From Gimesia aquarii (lineage in GTDB: Bacteria > Planctomycetota > Planctomycetia > Planctomycetales > Planctomycetaceae), in assembly GCF_007748175.1 (NCBI RefSeq), contig NZ_CP037422.1, positions 4,334,327-4,398,326 of the forward strand: a stretch of DNA of 64,000 nt. The letters are read 5' to 3'. Positions 1-9,191 of the stretch are shown piece by piece. The notes beneath the pieces were generated by a model. That model did not search any database. It saw only the letters and a program-made list of their open reading frames with translations, and was not told the DNA's origin. Every line of letters begins with the position of its first letter. The stretch's first letter is position 1. The position numbers were made by a program, and so were the translations under genes.

Positions 1-204
1 GTGTATCTCTCAATTTTTCTGAAATTGCAATCTACTGAACAATCGCACTATAGTTTATGGGCCAGTTTCGTCTATCATTACTTAACTGATTCATCCGACT
101 GAAAATTGCATGATCAGTTTCAGAAATTTGTAGATTCTCAATCTGCAAACAGCTAATAATTATTCATTAACTATTACCAATAAATCTTAAGATAAGCAGG
201 CTTT
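1..204. other. Left-edge non-coding stretch upstream of the ATPase gene
   Basis: No open reading frame with recognisable content lies here. The sequence is AT-rich and presumably holds the promoter of the ATPase/VWA pair. I could not pick out a convincing -35/-10 pair or a strong ribosome binding site directly before the ATG at 205. Confidence 0.4.
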
Positions 205-1611
205 ATGAACCGCCCTACTAATCTAGCTGAACTCCGTGAAAGCGGCTGGAAAAGCAAAACTGTGAAACGTGAGATCTATGATAATCTGATGCACGCTTTA
301 CAAGACAGCGATGAATTATTTCCCGGAATTATTGGTTATGACAGTACCGTCATTCCTGATATAGTCATGGCTCTGCTCTCTGAGCATGATATGCTGTTCC
401 TGGGTGAGAAAGGACAAGCCAAAAGTCGCATCATGCGATTGCTAGTTCGCTTTCTAGATCCGGAGATTCCCTATCTTGATGTTCCGGACTCTCCCGTCCA
501 CGATGATCCTTACCAGCCCATCACCAGCACTGGGCGGACATTTCTGGAAAATACTCCAGACCATGAAGTCCCTATTGGCTGGTGGTCTCGTGAAGATCGA
601 TATGCAGAACGTCTGGCCCCTGGAACCAAGTTTGCCGATGTGATCGGTGAAATCGACCCTGCGAAACTGGCGCATGGCGAAAGTATGTCTGCTGAAAGTG
701 CGCTACACTTTGGATTGATCCCTCGCATGCATCGCGGCATTTTTGCCATGAATGAACTGCCCGAACTGGATGAACTCGTGCAAGTTGGACTGTTTAATAT
801 CCTGGAAGAACGCGATGTACAGATTCGTGGTTATCCCATTCGCTTCGATCTGGACATGCTGATTCTGTTTTCGTCCAACCCGTCGACCTTCAATCGTAGT
901 GGAAAAGTGATTCCACAGTTGAAAGACCGCATCGGTTCAGTCATACACACTCATTATCCACATGAGCGCAGCTTGGGCATCGAAATTATGGAACAGGAAG
1001 CGGCCGTTGACCTTGAGGGTGATGTACCTGTTGTCGTTCCCTACTTTATGCGTGAAATTATTGAACAGGTTACCGTCGCTGCGCGAAGTTCCAAATACGT
1101 TGATCATGATTCTGGAGTTAGTGCTCGTTTCAGTATCGCCAACTATCGCACAATGGTGGCTTCCGCGCGCAGACGCGGCGCGGTCCTCAATGAAAAACCA
1201 GCGGTACCCCGCATCAGTGATTTGGGGCACCTCTATTCTTCGTCTCTGGGAAAACTGGAACTCGACATGATGGGTGCCAACCAGATGTCCGAACGTCAGG
1301 TACTAGACTCCATCATTGCACAAGCAATTCAGGATGTCTTTCAAGAATATATTGTCGAACATGGACTGGCCGAAATTAGCGAAATCTTTTCTCAGGGAAT
1401 TAAAATTGAAGTCGGAGACATGTTACCCTCCTCACAATATGCGGACCGCCTGAAACGAGTGCCCCCTATCTGGGATAAAGCATTCGAAGTCAATGCATCA
1501 GGCGATGAAGCAATTCGCGCCGCTTGTATTGAATTTGTATTAGCCGGCTTGTACGCCAACAGCAAAATTTCACGCTCACAGGATCATGGTCGAATCGTGT
1601 ACGAAACCTGA
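205..1611 (+). CDS. MoxR/BchI-like AAA+ ATPase
   Basis: A 468-residue P-loop ATPase of the magnesium-chelatase-I/MoxR class. The Walker A region is GEKGQAKSR at residues 67-75. The glycine before Lys is replaced by Ala, which resembles the GxxGQAK form found in a conserved subfamily that is partnered by VWA proteins, so it need not mean lost activity. A Walker-B-like stretch ending in NELPEL lies near residue 183, and SSNP near residue 226 fits sensor 1. The VWA gene starts 50 bp downstream in the same direction. In such pairs the ATPase usually acts as a chaperone that remodels or inserts cofactors into a client, with the VWA protein as adaptor. No cobalt or magnesium chelatase neighbours are present, so a pigment or vitamin role is not supported. 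The client is unknown. Confidence 0.85.
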   Translation: MNRPTNLAELRESGWKSKTVKREIYDNLMHALQDSDELFPGIIGYDSTVIPDIVMALLSEHDMLFLGEKGQAKSRIMRLLVRFLDPEIPYLDVPDSPVHDDPYQPITSTGRTFLENTPDHEVPIGWWSREDRYAERLAPGTKFADVIGEIDPAKLAHGESMSAESALHFGLIPRMHRGIFAMNELPELDELVQVGLFNILEERDVQIRGYPIRFDLDMLILFSSNPSTFNRSGKVIPQLKDRIGSVIHTHYPHERSLGIEIMEQEAAVDLEGDVPVVVPYFMREIIEQVTVAARSSKYVDHDSGVSARFSIANYRTMVASARRRGAVLNEKPAVPRISDLGHLYSSSLGKLELDMMGANQMSERQVLDSIIAQAIQDVFQEYIVEHGLAEISEIFSQGIKIEVGDMLPSSQYADRLKRVPPIWDKAFEVNASGDEAIRAACIEFVLAGLYANSKISRSQDHGRIVYET

Positions 1612-1661
1612 TCTCTCCTCTAATCCAAATATCTTCTCTTAAGAGAGATCGAGACTAGATT

Positions 1662-3362
1662 ATGACTGACAAACGACTCACAGGCGGAATCATTCACACC
1701 TACCAGAAGTACGACCCCAAACGATTCCCTGATCCGACAGAGCCTCCCCCCGATCTAGTCTCGCCCGCCTTAAATCATATGATGTATTATGGTTCGATGC
1801 GGGAACTGACAGAAGAGGAACTTGCACGAGCGATTCATCTCGATCCCAGCCAGATTGCCGGTCTGGGACCCAGCTTGGATGCACTGATGGCGATGCTGGA
1901 AGAACGGAAACGGCATATACTGGAAACTTATGAAACAGATGGTGTACGCAAAAAAGCGCGCCGCCGCTATCATGACTATGCGAAACAGATCAAACCTCCG
2001 CGCCGTCTCAAAGAGTTTTTCCACCAGGCAGTTCGAGAAGAACAAATTTATGACCTGGAACGCATCTGGTATAAAGCCGATGATGACCATAGTCCGTTTG
2101 CTCAAGGTTTGGTTCAGTTAATAGATCGCTTAGGAGACAAATACGAAATTGACGAGTTGGCAGCAAAGTATCATTTCACAGGTCGAACTTCTCTGACGAT
2201 TCCTGAGGCACTGGAGATCAAAGCGGAACTCGAAAAAATAGACGAACTGTTAAAACAACTGGAAGAAGCGCGTGAAACAGCGCAAATTGCCATCATTGAC
2301 ATGGAGGCACTTTCGGAATTTACACAACCCGGTGATCTCGAAACGCTATCACAGTTACAAAAACAAGTTCGAGACCTGTTACGTGAAATGGCTGACCAGC
2401 AAGGTCTGGAATTTTCCAAAGGCCAGTTTAAACTCACTCCCAAAGCTTATCGCCTATTCCAAAGTCGTATCTTGGAACGAATTTTCAGCGAATTACAAGC
2501 ATCGCGCACGGGACGGCACTCTGGCCCCGTCGTCGGCGAAGGTGCCGTTGAGTTGCCGAGTACGAAGCCATACGAATTCGGTGATTCAGTCTCCAACATG
2601 GACATCACGCAATCATTCACCAATGCAATTCTGCGTGACGGTCCAGGTTTACCGATTCGCTTGAAATCTGATGACCTGGTGATTCATAAAACGCAAAACT
2701 CCCCCAAATGTGCCACGACCGTCCTGATGGACATGAGTGGTTCCATGCGTTACGAAGGGCAATATGTCAACGTCAAGCAGATGGGGTTGGCACTGGAGGC
2801 TTTGATTCGCGGCGAATTTCCAGGTGACTATCTGCAATTCATAGAGATGTACACGTTTGCCAAACCACGCACTACCGGTGAAATTGTCGAACTGATGCCC
2901 AAACCAGTGACGATCTTTGATCCTGTTGTCCGCTTGAAGGTGGATATGAGTGATGAAAAAATCAGCGAGCAGGTCGTGCCACCGCACTTCACCAACATCC
3001 AACACGCCCTGCAACTCTCTCGACATTTTCTTGCGTCACAAGACACACCCAATCGACAAATCATCCTGATTACTGACGGATTACCAACGGCTCACTTTGA
3101 AGGAGAAATGCTCTATCTCCTTTATCCACCTGATCCGCAAACAGAAGCCGCCACAATGCGCGAAGCCCATTTATGCCAACGCGAAGGCATCACGATTAAC
3201 ATCTTCCTGATCCCAAGTTGGTCTCAATCCAGCGAAGACATCCAGTTCGCCCATCGCCTGGCCGAAGCCACTCAGGGCCGCGTTTTCTTCACCGCAGGCC
3301 GTGATTTAGACCGTTACGTCGTCTGGGATTACGTTTCACACAGACGTGATATCATCGGCTAG
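1662..3362 (+). CDS. VWA-domain protein, partner of the AAA+ ATPase
   Basis: A 566-residue protein. The N-terminal 350 residues are mostly charged and helical, with a coiled-coil-like section around 190-245 rich in Leu/Glu/Lys. A von Willebrand factor A domain fills the C-terminal part. Its MIDAS motif is DMSGSM, with Asp357, Ser359 and Ser361 as metal ligands, and ITDGLPT near residue 471 supplies the later MIDAS Asp. There is no signal peptide or membrane segment, so it should be cytoplasmic. The architecture matches the BchD/CobT-like or MoxR-associated VWA partner of AAA+ ATPases, and the gene directly follows the ATPase, so the two are likely co-transcribed and act as one complex. Substrate unknown. 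Confidence 0.85.
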   Translation: MTDKRLTGGIIHTYQKYDPKRFPDPTEPPPDLVSPALNHMMYYGSMRELTEEELARAIHLDPSQIAGLGPSLDALMAMLEERKRHILETYETDGVRKKARRRYHDYAKQIKPPRRLKEFFHQAVREEQIYDLERIWYKADDDHSPFAQGLVQLIDRLGDKYEIDELAAKYHFTGRTSLTIPEALEIKAELEKIDELLKQLEEARETAQIAIIDMEALSEFTQPGDLETLSQLQKQVRDLLREMADQQGLEFSKGQFKLTPKAYRLFQSRILERIFSELQASRTGRHSGPVVGEGAVELPSTKPYEFGDSVSNMDITQSFTNAILRDGPGLPIRLKSDDLVIHKTQNSPKCATTVLMDMSGSMRYEGQYVNVKQMGLALEALIRGEFPGDYLQFIEMYTFAKPRTTGEIVELMPKPVTIFDPVVRLKVDMSDEKISEQVVPPHFTNIQHALQLSRHFLASQDTPNRQIILITDGLPTAHFEGEMLYLLYPPDPQTEAATMREAHLCQREGITINIFLIPSWSQSSEDIQFAHRLAEATQGRVFFTAGRDLDRYVVWDYVSHRRDIIG

Positions 3363-3404
3363 AAACAAATCATTTTAATAATTCAACAAAATCAATAGAA
3401 CGCC

Positions 3405-3424
3405 ACTGCTGAGTTATCAGCAGT
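3405..3424. terminator. Hairpin between convergent genes
   Basis: A perfect 8-bp inverted repeat (ACTGCTGA / TCAGCAGT) with a 4-nt loop sits 43 bp after the VWA stop codon. A second, imperfect hairpin (AATTCTCTC / GAAAGAATT) lies at 3442-3469, just before the convergent secreted-protein gene ends. Neither is followed by a long T-run, so a terminator role is only suggested by position. Confidence 0.4.
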
Positions 3425-3477
3425 AGCGATTTCTGGTGTTTAATTCTCTCAGGCGAGGCCGAAAGAATTATTGAATC

Positions 3478-4206
3478 TTATGTGGGTCCAATAGTAGATA
3501 CGTCTACGTCAAGAGTAGATAAATCAGAGCCACCTTCAGTTGCCTCAACCCAAGTATTCCCCGTCAATCTCAATCGATCCCCGGTCGATAAAGTTATAGG
3601 AAACGATTTTTTGTACGAGAAATTATGGTTAAAATATGGCTGCTGTGGGTCGAAACTATCCAAAACATTTCCTGCACCGTCTTTCACACTTACTTCATCA
3701 GTTGAAACATTGAAGCTCAGAACTGTGGTTCCATTCTTCCGAACATTCAACTCCGATAGACTATGCGAGTCTCCTTGAGATGTAAAATGGTAAGTTACAT
3801 GGACGGTTGTCGTAGAACTTCCACCAGTTTCATGCAACAATTCGTACTCAGCATCGTAGTCCACACCAGAAGCATCATCAGATGTCGTACTGCTCATACT
3901 GAAATCGACAACTTCTTGCTCATCAACGTTCGAACCACATGTAACATTGTAGGAGGCAGTTCCACATGAAGCTCCATAGGCTGCCCAATACTGATCAGAC
4001 ACTCCATGAGTGCCAATTATAGAATCATTAGTTGTTCCGGTTTCGGTTGCTCCGGGATCTCCAGTACAGGCCGAAGAGACAACATCAACTTGTCCAGAAA
4101 TCATTCCCCAGATATCACCCGGGTCTGCGAATGCTTGCGCTCCCGTCCAGATGCAGGTCACCGCAAACACCCCCACATAGACACTTAATTCTCGAAATCC
4201 AATCAT
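3478..4206 (-). CDS. Secreted protein of unknown function
   Basis: A 242-residue protein with an N-terminal signal-peptide-like segment (hydrophobic VGVFAVTCIW core, AQAFA cleavage-like region near residue 27). The mature part is rich in Ser, Thr, Gly and Asp and poor in Lys/Arg, with alternating hydrophilic and short beta-like stretches, as in extracellular beta-rich planctomycete proteins. Three Cys residues near positions 47, 81 and 90 could form a disulfide. An AAGGAG-like ribosome binding site lies about 8 nt before the ATG, supporting the start at 4206. I do not recognise a family. It stands alone, convergent with the VWA gene. Confidence 0.65.
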   Translation of the reverse strand: MIGFRELSVYVGVFAVTCIWTGAQAFADPGDIWGMISGQVDVVSSACTGDPGATETGTTNDSIIGTHGVSDQYWAAYGASCGTASYNVTCGSNVDEQEVVDFSMSSTTSDDASGVDYDAEYELLHETGGSSTTTVHVTYHFTSQGDSHSLSELNVRKNGTTVLSFNVSTDEVSVKDGAGNVLDSFDPQQPYFNHNFSYKKSFPITLSTGDRLRLTGNTWVEATEGGSDLSTLDVDVSTIGPT

Positions 4207-4651
4207 AGATACTCTCCTTTGACAAAACGAAAGTAGTTCGCAAGACGCAAAACAGTTCCTGCGAGTTGACTGGTCGTATGCTACATTAAAAAAATGAACA
4301 TTCTGTTACAGTGACATGAATATCAGATAACAAATTATCATTTCAAAAATAAATAATTTGATCAAAACCGAATTTCTCCAAGGACACAGGATAAATAGGG
4401 CTATTTACACATTGAGAGAAAACAAATTAAGCGTCAATTGCACCTCGTCTTACAGCTTCGAGCTGAGAATCTCTTGTACTGGTTACGAGCCATTGACAAA
4501 CTGGAATTCAAGCACAACTGCTTGATTCCGTTGAAAACCAAATATTGCCTCCTGGTTATCTGCTGCAATATAGATTTTTGTGATTTGCCAATGAATGAGA
4601 ACCGACATTTGTTATTTCGAATAGAGCAAATGGTTCTAAGTAAGCATGATA
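4207..4651. other. Intergenic region, about 445 bp
   Basis: AT-rich region between two minus-strand genes. It should contain the promoter of the secreted-protein gene near 4207-4350. A 79-codon frame on the plus strand overlaps the end of the lipoprotein gene and has no recognisable content. No RNA gene or repeat was seen. Confidence 0.4.
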
Positions 4652-5053
4652 CTAACCAGGAAGAGGTGCCTCCTTAATTTTCCACTCGTCTCCTTCGCGC
4701 TGTAGTTTCCAAGTCATTTTTGTTTCTGTTTTCTCACTGGGTTTTTCTTTTACAACTTTGTCTCTTTCTTGTGAAGACACATAGCCTCCCAAAATTTTTA
4801 CAGGAACAATTGCTTCATCTCCATTGATCTCGGCTCCCCCATCAACAACAAACACATACTTACCGTAATCCTTTCGATTTTTAGGGGCCGCTCCGGAAAT
4901 GAAAGCAGCCTCAAACATTTCATCACTGCCAATAGAATCACCAAGCCCCATCACATGTGCATAGACATCTTGTTCTACTGAAGGTTTAACCTCTGCGCCA
5001 CTTCCACAGCCAACCAACAGACCAAAAAGGAAACATAATATCATATTTTTCAT
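4652..5053 (-). CDS. Small lipoprotein, unknown function
   Basis: A 133-residue protein with a type II signal peptide: a hydrophobic core and the lipobox LVGC, with the lipidated Cys at residue 16. The remainder is acidic-basic mixed and ends in a section (MTWKLQREGDEWKI) like the C-terminal strands of small NTF2-like or DUF4878-like lipoproteins, where a predicted beta sheet closes with a Trp-containing strand. This resemblance is weak. It sits downstream of the DUF1559 gene on the same strand, but a rho-independent terminator separates the two, so it may have its own promoter within 5054-5139. Confidence 0.65.
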   Translation of the reverse strand: MKNMILCFLFGLLVGCGSGAEVKPSVEQDVYAHVMGLGDSIGSDEMFEAAFISGAAPKNRKDYGKYVFVVDGGAEINGDEAIVPVKILGGYVSSQERDKVVKEKPSEKTETKMTWKLQREGDEWKIKEAPLPG

Positions 5054-5080
5054 TTTTTATTCTCTTGTTATTTGTTGTCT

Positions 5081-5119
5081 AAAAAAAGTACGCTACAAAC
5101 AAATTCTGAATGTAGCGTA
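5081..5119 (-). terminator. Rho-independent terminator after the DUF1559 gene
   Basis: Read on the minus strand, a 9-bp perfect stem (TACGCTACA / TGTAGCGTA) with a 13-nt loop is followed by C and seven T residues. It starts about 20 bp beyond the DUF1559 stop codon at 5140, the position expected for an intrinsic terminator. Confidence 0.75.
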
Positions 5120-5139
5120 TTCATGAAGCTCACATTTTT

Positions 5140-6252
5140 TTAAAATTCACCAATGGTCTCTTCATTGCGAATTGTGTTTAAAGGTCGCCAGATAGCTGCA
5201 TTATCAACATTATCGCTGATGAAACGCACGGCGCCATCTGCCAATAATGCATTCACACCACCTGTATGGTAACTGCGTGCGGCAGCATAAACATCAGCAG
5301 TTGTCCGATCTTCAGTACAATTCAGAAACGGGTTGGTATCTGCTGGGATATTCGTATCACAGGCAGCAAGAATGTCAGGTACTTTTGCATTGGGGTTATT
5401 GAAAGCGGTAAAAATGGTCGCTCCCATTGCCGGTGAGAGCCAGACTCCCCGGATATCAGTACTGGTACCAGAAGCAAAACCATCAGTGCCCACAATTTCA
5501 CTAATAGCTACTGTATTGCTCATGCCGTCAACAAAATCGCTATCTGTCATTCCTTTGCCCTGTTGGAACAAGTCACCAGAGCCTCCAGAAGGAATAGCAA
5601 CTTCCTGTTGAGTTGAGAAGTAACAACCAAAGGCTCCTCGTGTTGTACGAGATTCCCAGGAAAGCATATTACCTGATCCCCAACTGGCAGCATAATTATT
5701 CCCTTTGGCTAATGCTTCCAAGCCGTAAGTTCCATCAGAGAACTGAGAATTATCTTGAGGTGCTGAAGGACAGTGATTAAATGCCGGCAATCGCTGACGA
5801 CCAATATGAGCAGGAGCTAGCCATTCACAATGGTCCCAAGGATTACTCGTGCCATCAGTTCTCGCTTTTAAATTATCACCACAGGTTTTGATCTGGTCCC
5901 ACAAACCAGGTTGTTCCATGTAAGGTAAAAGCATGACTAACCAGTGAAATCCGAATTCATTCTGGCCATTTTGCCAACCCCCGGTTTGAAAACGGTTTCC
6001 CGATTCATCGTAGCATACATAACCTGGCGGAAACGCACCAAAGGTATCGAGATGGTTGTGTAATGCCAGGCCATATTGCTTGAGATTATTCTTACACTGT
6101 GAGCGTCTTGCTGCTTCACGCGCTTGTTGCACAGCTGGCAATAATAGTGCAATGAGAATCGCAATAATCGCAATCACGACTAGTAATTCAATTAATGTGA
6201 ATCCTCTACGGTGTTCTTGTTTCGTCTCTTTCCGAAAACGTTGACGATACAT
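5140..6252 (-). CDS. DUF1559 pseudopilin-like protein
   Basis: A 370-residue member of the DUF1559 (SBP_bac_10-like) family, which is greatly expanded in planctomycetes. It has a type IV pilin-like prepilin signal: [15 protein letters not shown], with cleavage expected after Gly and methylation at Phe, then a hydrophobic helix ending [14 protein letters not shown]. The C-terminus carries the typical [12 protein letters not shown] section. I place the start at the ATG at 6252, which has AGGAG 8 nt upstream; a longer frame reaches 6291. The protein should be anchored in the inner membrane and exposed in the periplasm or on the surface. The biochemical role of the family is not established. A terminator lies immediately downstream. 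Confidence 0.9.
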   Translation of the reverse strand: MYRQRFRKETKQEHRRGFTLIELLVVIAIIAILIALLLPAVQQAREAARRSQCKNNLKQYGLALHNHLDTFGAFPPGYVCYDESGNRFQTGGWQNGQNEFGFHWLVMLLPYMEQPGLWDQIKTCGDNLKARTDGTSNPWDHCEWLAPAHIGRQRLPAFNHCPSAPQDNSQFSDGTYGLEALAKGNNYAASWGSGNMLSWESRTTRGAFGCYFSTQQEVAIPSGGSGDLFQQGKGMTDSDFVDGMSNTVAISEIVGTDGFASGTSTDIRGVWLSPAMGATIFTAFNNPNAKVPDILAACDTNIPADTNPFLNCTEDRTTADVYAAARSYHTGGVNALLADGAVRFISDNVDNAAIWRPLNTIRNEETIGEF

Positions 6253-6371
6253 GTACTTACTCCTGATTAAAACAATAAAAACGATTAACAACGCCCTCTA
6301 TGAGTAATAGGGCTTGAAATACTTCTGTCACTAAGTTCACAATATACATTCACATTCAGAGCATATTTTCT

Positions 6372-6388
6372 ACAACAGTTCCTGTTGT
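6372..6388 (-). terminator. Hairpin just after the TPR membrane gene
   Basis: A 7-bp perfect inverted repeat (ACAACAG / CTGTTGT) with a 3-nt loop begins 8 bp past the stop codon at 6396. The minus-strand sequence after it is A/T-rich but lacks a clean T-run, so the terminator call rests on shape and place. Confidence 0.35.
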
Positions 6389-6395
6389 ATTTGGA

Positions 6396-7694
6396 TCACG
6401 GACTTCCATGACGCCAGACGCTCAAGCAACCAAAATGCTGTTGTTGCAAAGAGCCAATCAGTTTCTTACCAGATGTTTCGTAATGGGTCGGATTGAGTAC
6501 CATCGCCTGCTGAGCATGTTTGTGTGCTTTTGCTGTTTGTTGAGTATCTTCATAAAACTGTGCGAGTAAAAAGTGTTGGTCCGCCGTGGGAGCCAATAAC
6601 AACGCCGATAAATACGCATTTTCTGCTGCTTCATAGTTCCCTCTTTTCCTTTCAGCAAATGCAATCCCTTTCCAGGCAGAAACAATTCCCACCTGTTGCT
6701 GCTCTGATTTTGGCAACTTTTGCCAGGCTTTGAGTGACCGTCGAAAGTATCGTTCACTATTCACCCAGTTTTCCTGATGTTGATAAATGTTTCCCAGTAA
6801 CTGGAGTGTGAGTGGACTGGTCGATGATTTATCAGACCATGGTTCTAATAGTCTGATCGCCTTTGTAGGTTGTCCCAGTATGGTATGTAACCGGGCTGCA
6901 TGATATGTCTGCTCTTCACTAGGAACCGGTCGTAGTTTCATGAATGCTAAACTTTGCTCAAGATCGTAACAGGCTCGATCAAGATCATGGGCAACATCAC
7001 CGGCAGATTTGCTATCGATTTCCGCCCAGGGAGACAATACAGTCACTTCGCGTGTTAATCGTCGTGCATCACCTAACCGACCGCTGGCTATATATTCTTC
7101 AATATTGGTCACGACTTCATCAACTCGCGATTCAACATAGAATGTAGGTACCACCAGAGCCGTCAATAACGCGAGAAACCAGACCAATGCTCCCTTGCTC
7201 TTTATTTGAGTCGTTTCTTGCGTTAGTACTAAATTCCCCACTACTAACAACAAGGAGGTCATTACAAAAAAAGCCACCGTAGGGCGCAAAACGAGTGATT
7301 CCCAGGCATCACCGCCGCTGAAAGTACTGCTTGACTGAGCATTGTTGACAGCCTGAATTAGGATGATCAATGTTCCTATAAAAAACAGAGACTGCACAAG
7401 AAGAAATAATTGAAAACGACGACGTTTTAATTCAACACACACCCATTCAGATAAGAGCAAAGCCAATGGCAACATACAAAGTAAGCTGACAATGATAATA
7501 TCGGAACGCACATAAGGCAGACTCAAGCCTCCTGCACTATGTATATTTTGTAACCACCAACCAGCCAGACAAGTCAAAAGAATCGCAAACAGGAAAGAAA
7601 CCGTTCTGTCCCTGCTTCGGTTGACATGATCTGAAGTATTGAACTCATAATAATCCTTTAATGGATTCAAAGTTGCCGTCTCGCGATTATTCAT
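6396..7694 (-). CDS. Membrane protein with C-terminal TPR repeats
   Basis: A 432-residue protein. Five hydrophobic segments occupy roughly the first 200 residues. A helical region with TPR-like units follows (for example the stretches around YHAARLHTILGQPTKAIRLLEP, NWVNSERYFRRSLKAWQKLP and NYEAAENAYLSALLLAP). The start at 7694 is chosen because its ATG overlaps the TGA of the upstream gene in an ATGA arrangement, implying translational coupling. Function is unknown; the layout suggests an inner-membrane scaffold with a protein-binding tail. Confidence 0.7.
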   Translation of the reverse strand: MNNRETATLNPLKDYYEFNTSDHVNRSRDRTVSFLFAILLTCLAGWWLQNIHSAGGLSLPYVRSDIIIVSLLCMLPLALLLSEWVCVELKRRRFQLFLLVQSLFFIGTLIILIQAVNNAQSSSTFSGGDAWESLVLRPTVAFFVMTSLLLVVGNLVLTQETTQIKSKGALVWFLALLTALVVPTFYVESRVDEVVTNIEEYIASGRLGDARRLTREVTVLSPWAEIDSKSAGDVAHDLDRACYDLEQSLAFMKLRPVPSEEQTYHAARLHTILGQPTKAIRLLEPWSDKSSTSPLTLQLLGNIYQHQENWVNSERYFRRSLKAWQKLPKSEQQQVGIVSAWKGIAFAERKRGNYEAAENAYLSALLLAPTADQHFLLAQFYEDTQQTAKAHKHAQQAMVLNPTHYETSGKKLIGSLQQQHFGCLSVWRHGSP

Positions 7695-8725
7695 GCTGTT
7701 TTTGGCCTCCGCGATTTCCAAATGAAACCATCATACGCATAATGTAAAAAGGCCATCATTAAATTTATTGTAAGCCAGATTTCCAATAAGTGAGATTCCA
7801 TCAGCCAGGCCCCCATCCCGAGAATGAGCACAAACACAGTCAGAACAATCCCCCAACGTGGCATCAGTCGTTGAAAAAGCTGTGTAGTTGCTTTTCCTGT
7901 TTTTTTTGTTCGATCAACAGACCAACTGACAATGGCTAAATATTCAATAGAATGAAAGAGTGCGGAAGCAGTCGTTAACACAAGTAACAGCATTGGGCTT
8001 CTGACAGCCACAGCCCATAACATAGACAAATAGAGCGTCATCACGCTTGTAAAGTACAGACACCGCCCCAATGTTTGTGGTTTGAGCTGCCAGAATTCTC
8101 GTAGAATCATGCTCACCGGAATCACGGCAATCAGGTAGTCCAGCATCCCCCAACCCTGATTTGCTGCGGCTCCCATCGAGGCCCAACTCGCAATGCGAAA
8201 TGTCACATACAACAGAAACCCTCGCATCAGCCATTTATCGATGCGCGATCGTTTGAGTGAAATACCACCGGTTTTACGACCATAAATCCGATAGATTCCA
8301 TGATGCTGCGCTGCGAAATGCCAGGCATTCCAGATATAATCAATCGTCAGCAAACAAGTCAGTGCACCGGTTGAAATTTTTACTGCTAGAGGCGCTGATA
8401 TCAACAAAACCGTCACCATAATATATTTTGTTTTATTAGCCTGTAATCGATCACGTTCGAGAAAAAGCAACGCCGGTGTGATCCAGCGGTGAGGTGTTGT
8501 AATAAAATAAACCTGCCAGAAGCTAATGCCACTTTGCGTTTCCAAACCTCCCAGCCACTGAAGTAAGACCAGTAACGGCCACCCCAAATTCGCTAAAAAA
8601 ATGAGATCATACTTGGGATCAACGAGCCAGGCATCCTTGATTGCTTCTCGAAAATTCTTCGTTACAGCCTCTGATCGCTCAGAAGTTGTTTGCGGTAATA
8701 ATGTTGTCTGGGAAATTTGTGACAT
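7691..8725 (-). CDS. Polytopic membrane protein, unknown function
   Basis: A 344-residue protein with about eight to nine hydrophobic segments after a polar N-terminus of some 40 residues. A His-rich motif, NAWHFAAQHHGIYRIYGR near residue 133, lies at the edge of a membrane segment. Further His residues (HRW near 80, HSIEY near 260, HYAYDG near 332) could form an intramembrane metal site as in some membrane di-iron or carotenoid-type enzymes; that is inference only. It is the first gene of a two-gene operon with the TPR protein, overlapping by 4 nt, so the two probably work together. Confidence 0.7.
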   Translation of the reverse strand: MSQISQTTLLPQTTSERSEAVTKNFREAIKDAWLVDPKYDLIFLANLGWPLLVLLQWLGGLETQSGISFWQVYFITTPHRWITPALLFLERDRLQANKTKYIMVTVLLISAPLAVKISTGALTCLLTIDYIWNAWHFAAQHHGIYRIYGRKTGGISLKRSRIDKWLMRGFLLYVTFRIASWASMGAAANQGWGMLDYLIAVIPVSMILREFWQLKPQTLGRCLYFTSVMTLYLSMLWAVAVRSPMLLLVLTTASALFHSIEYLAIVSWSVDRTKKTGKATTQLFQRLMPRWGIVLTVFVLILGMGAWLMESHLLEIWLTINLMMAFLHYAYDGFIWKSRRPKTA

Positions 8726-9191
8726 AAAAAAAGCTGCAATAACGTTTGATTATTGCATTAAAAAATGGAATTCCAGGGTGAGGTTATAAAGCAATTCCAC
8801 AACACAAGTGCCACGTCTATCATCTGTGGACACACCCTAATTGTTCTAGATCGCCTGACTAAACAGTTATAATTTCAATAATGACTTAACACACTTAAAC
8901 ACATTAAATATGTGAGCATGTTAAGTGCGAATTATTAATAAACTGTTAACAAAACAAGAAATTAGCTTTGCAGAAATCCTTTGAAAAAAAGTGCCTGTAT
9001 GTTAGGCATATTTCAATCAAAAAAATTCCAAGATTAATGTTTCGTGAATTCTTCTTTGAGATTGTGAAAACTTGAGAGATCGTTTCACTAGAAGAAACGA
9101 AGAGACATGAAAGCAAGATCCGGATACGAAAAACAACATTTTCGCTAAACAATGACAATAAGGAATAAAAGGATTTCGAACTCTAGTATTC
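8726..9191. other. Intergenic region with a nested hairpin at 8892-8927
   Basis: About 466 bp between two minus-strand genes. At 8892-8927 there is a two-part hairpin: outer CACTTAA / TTAAGTG and inner CACAT / ATGTG around a 5-nt loop. It could be part of the promoter region of the membrane-protein operon or a transcription terminator for the upstream gene. No T-run follows. No coding content was recognised. Confidence 0.4.

Noticed and set aside
205-3362. Magnesium or cobalt chelatase subunits
   Set aside because: No BchH/CobN-like large subunit or pigment/vitamin genes in the window; MoxR/VWA pairs are far more widespread.
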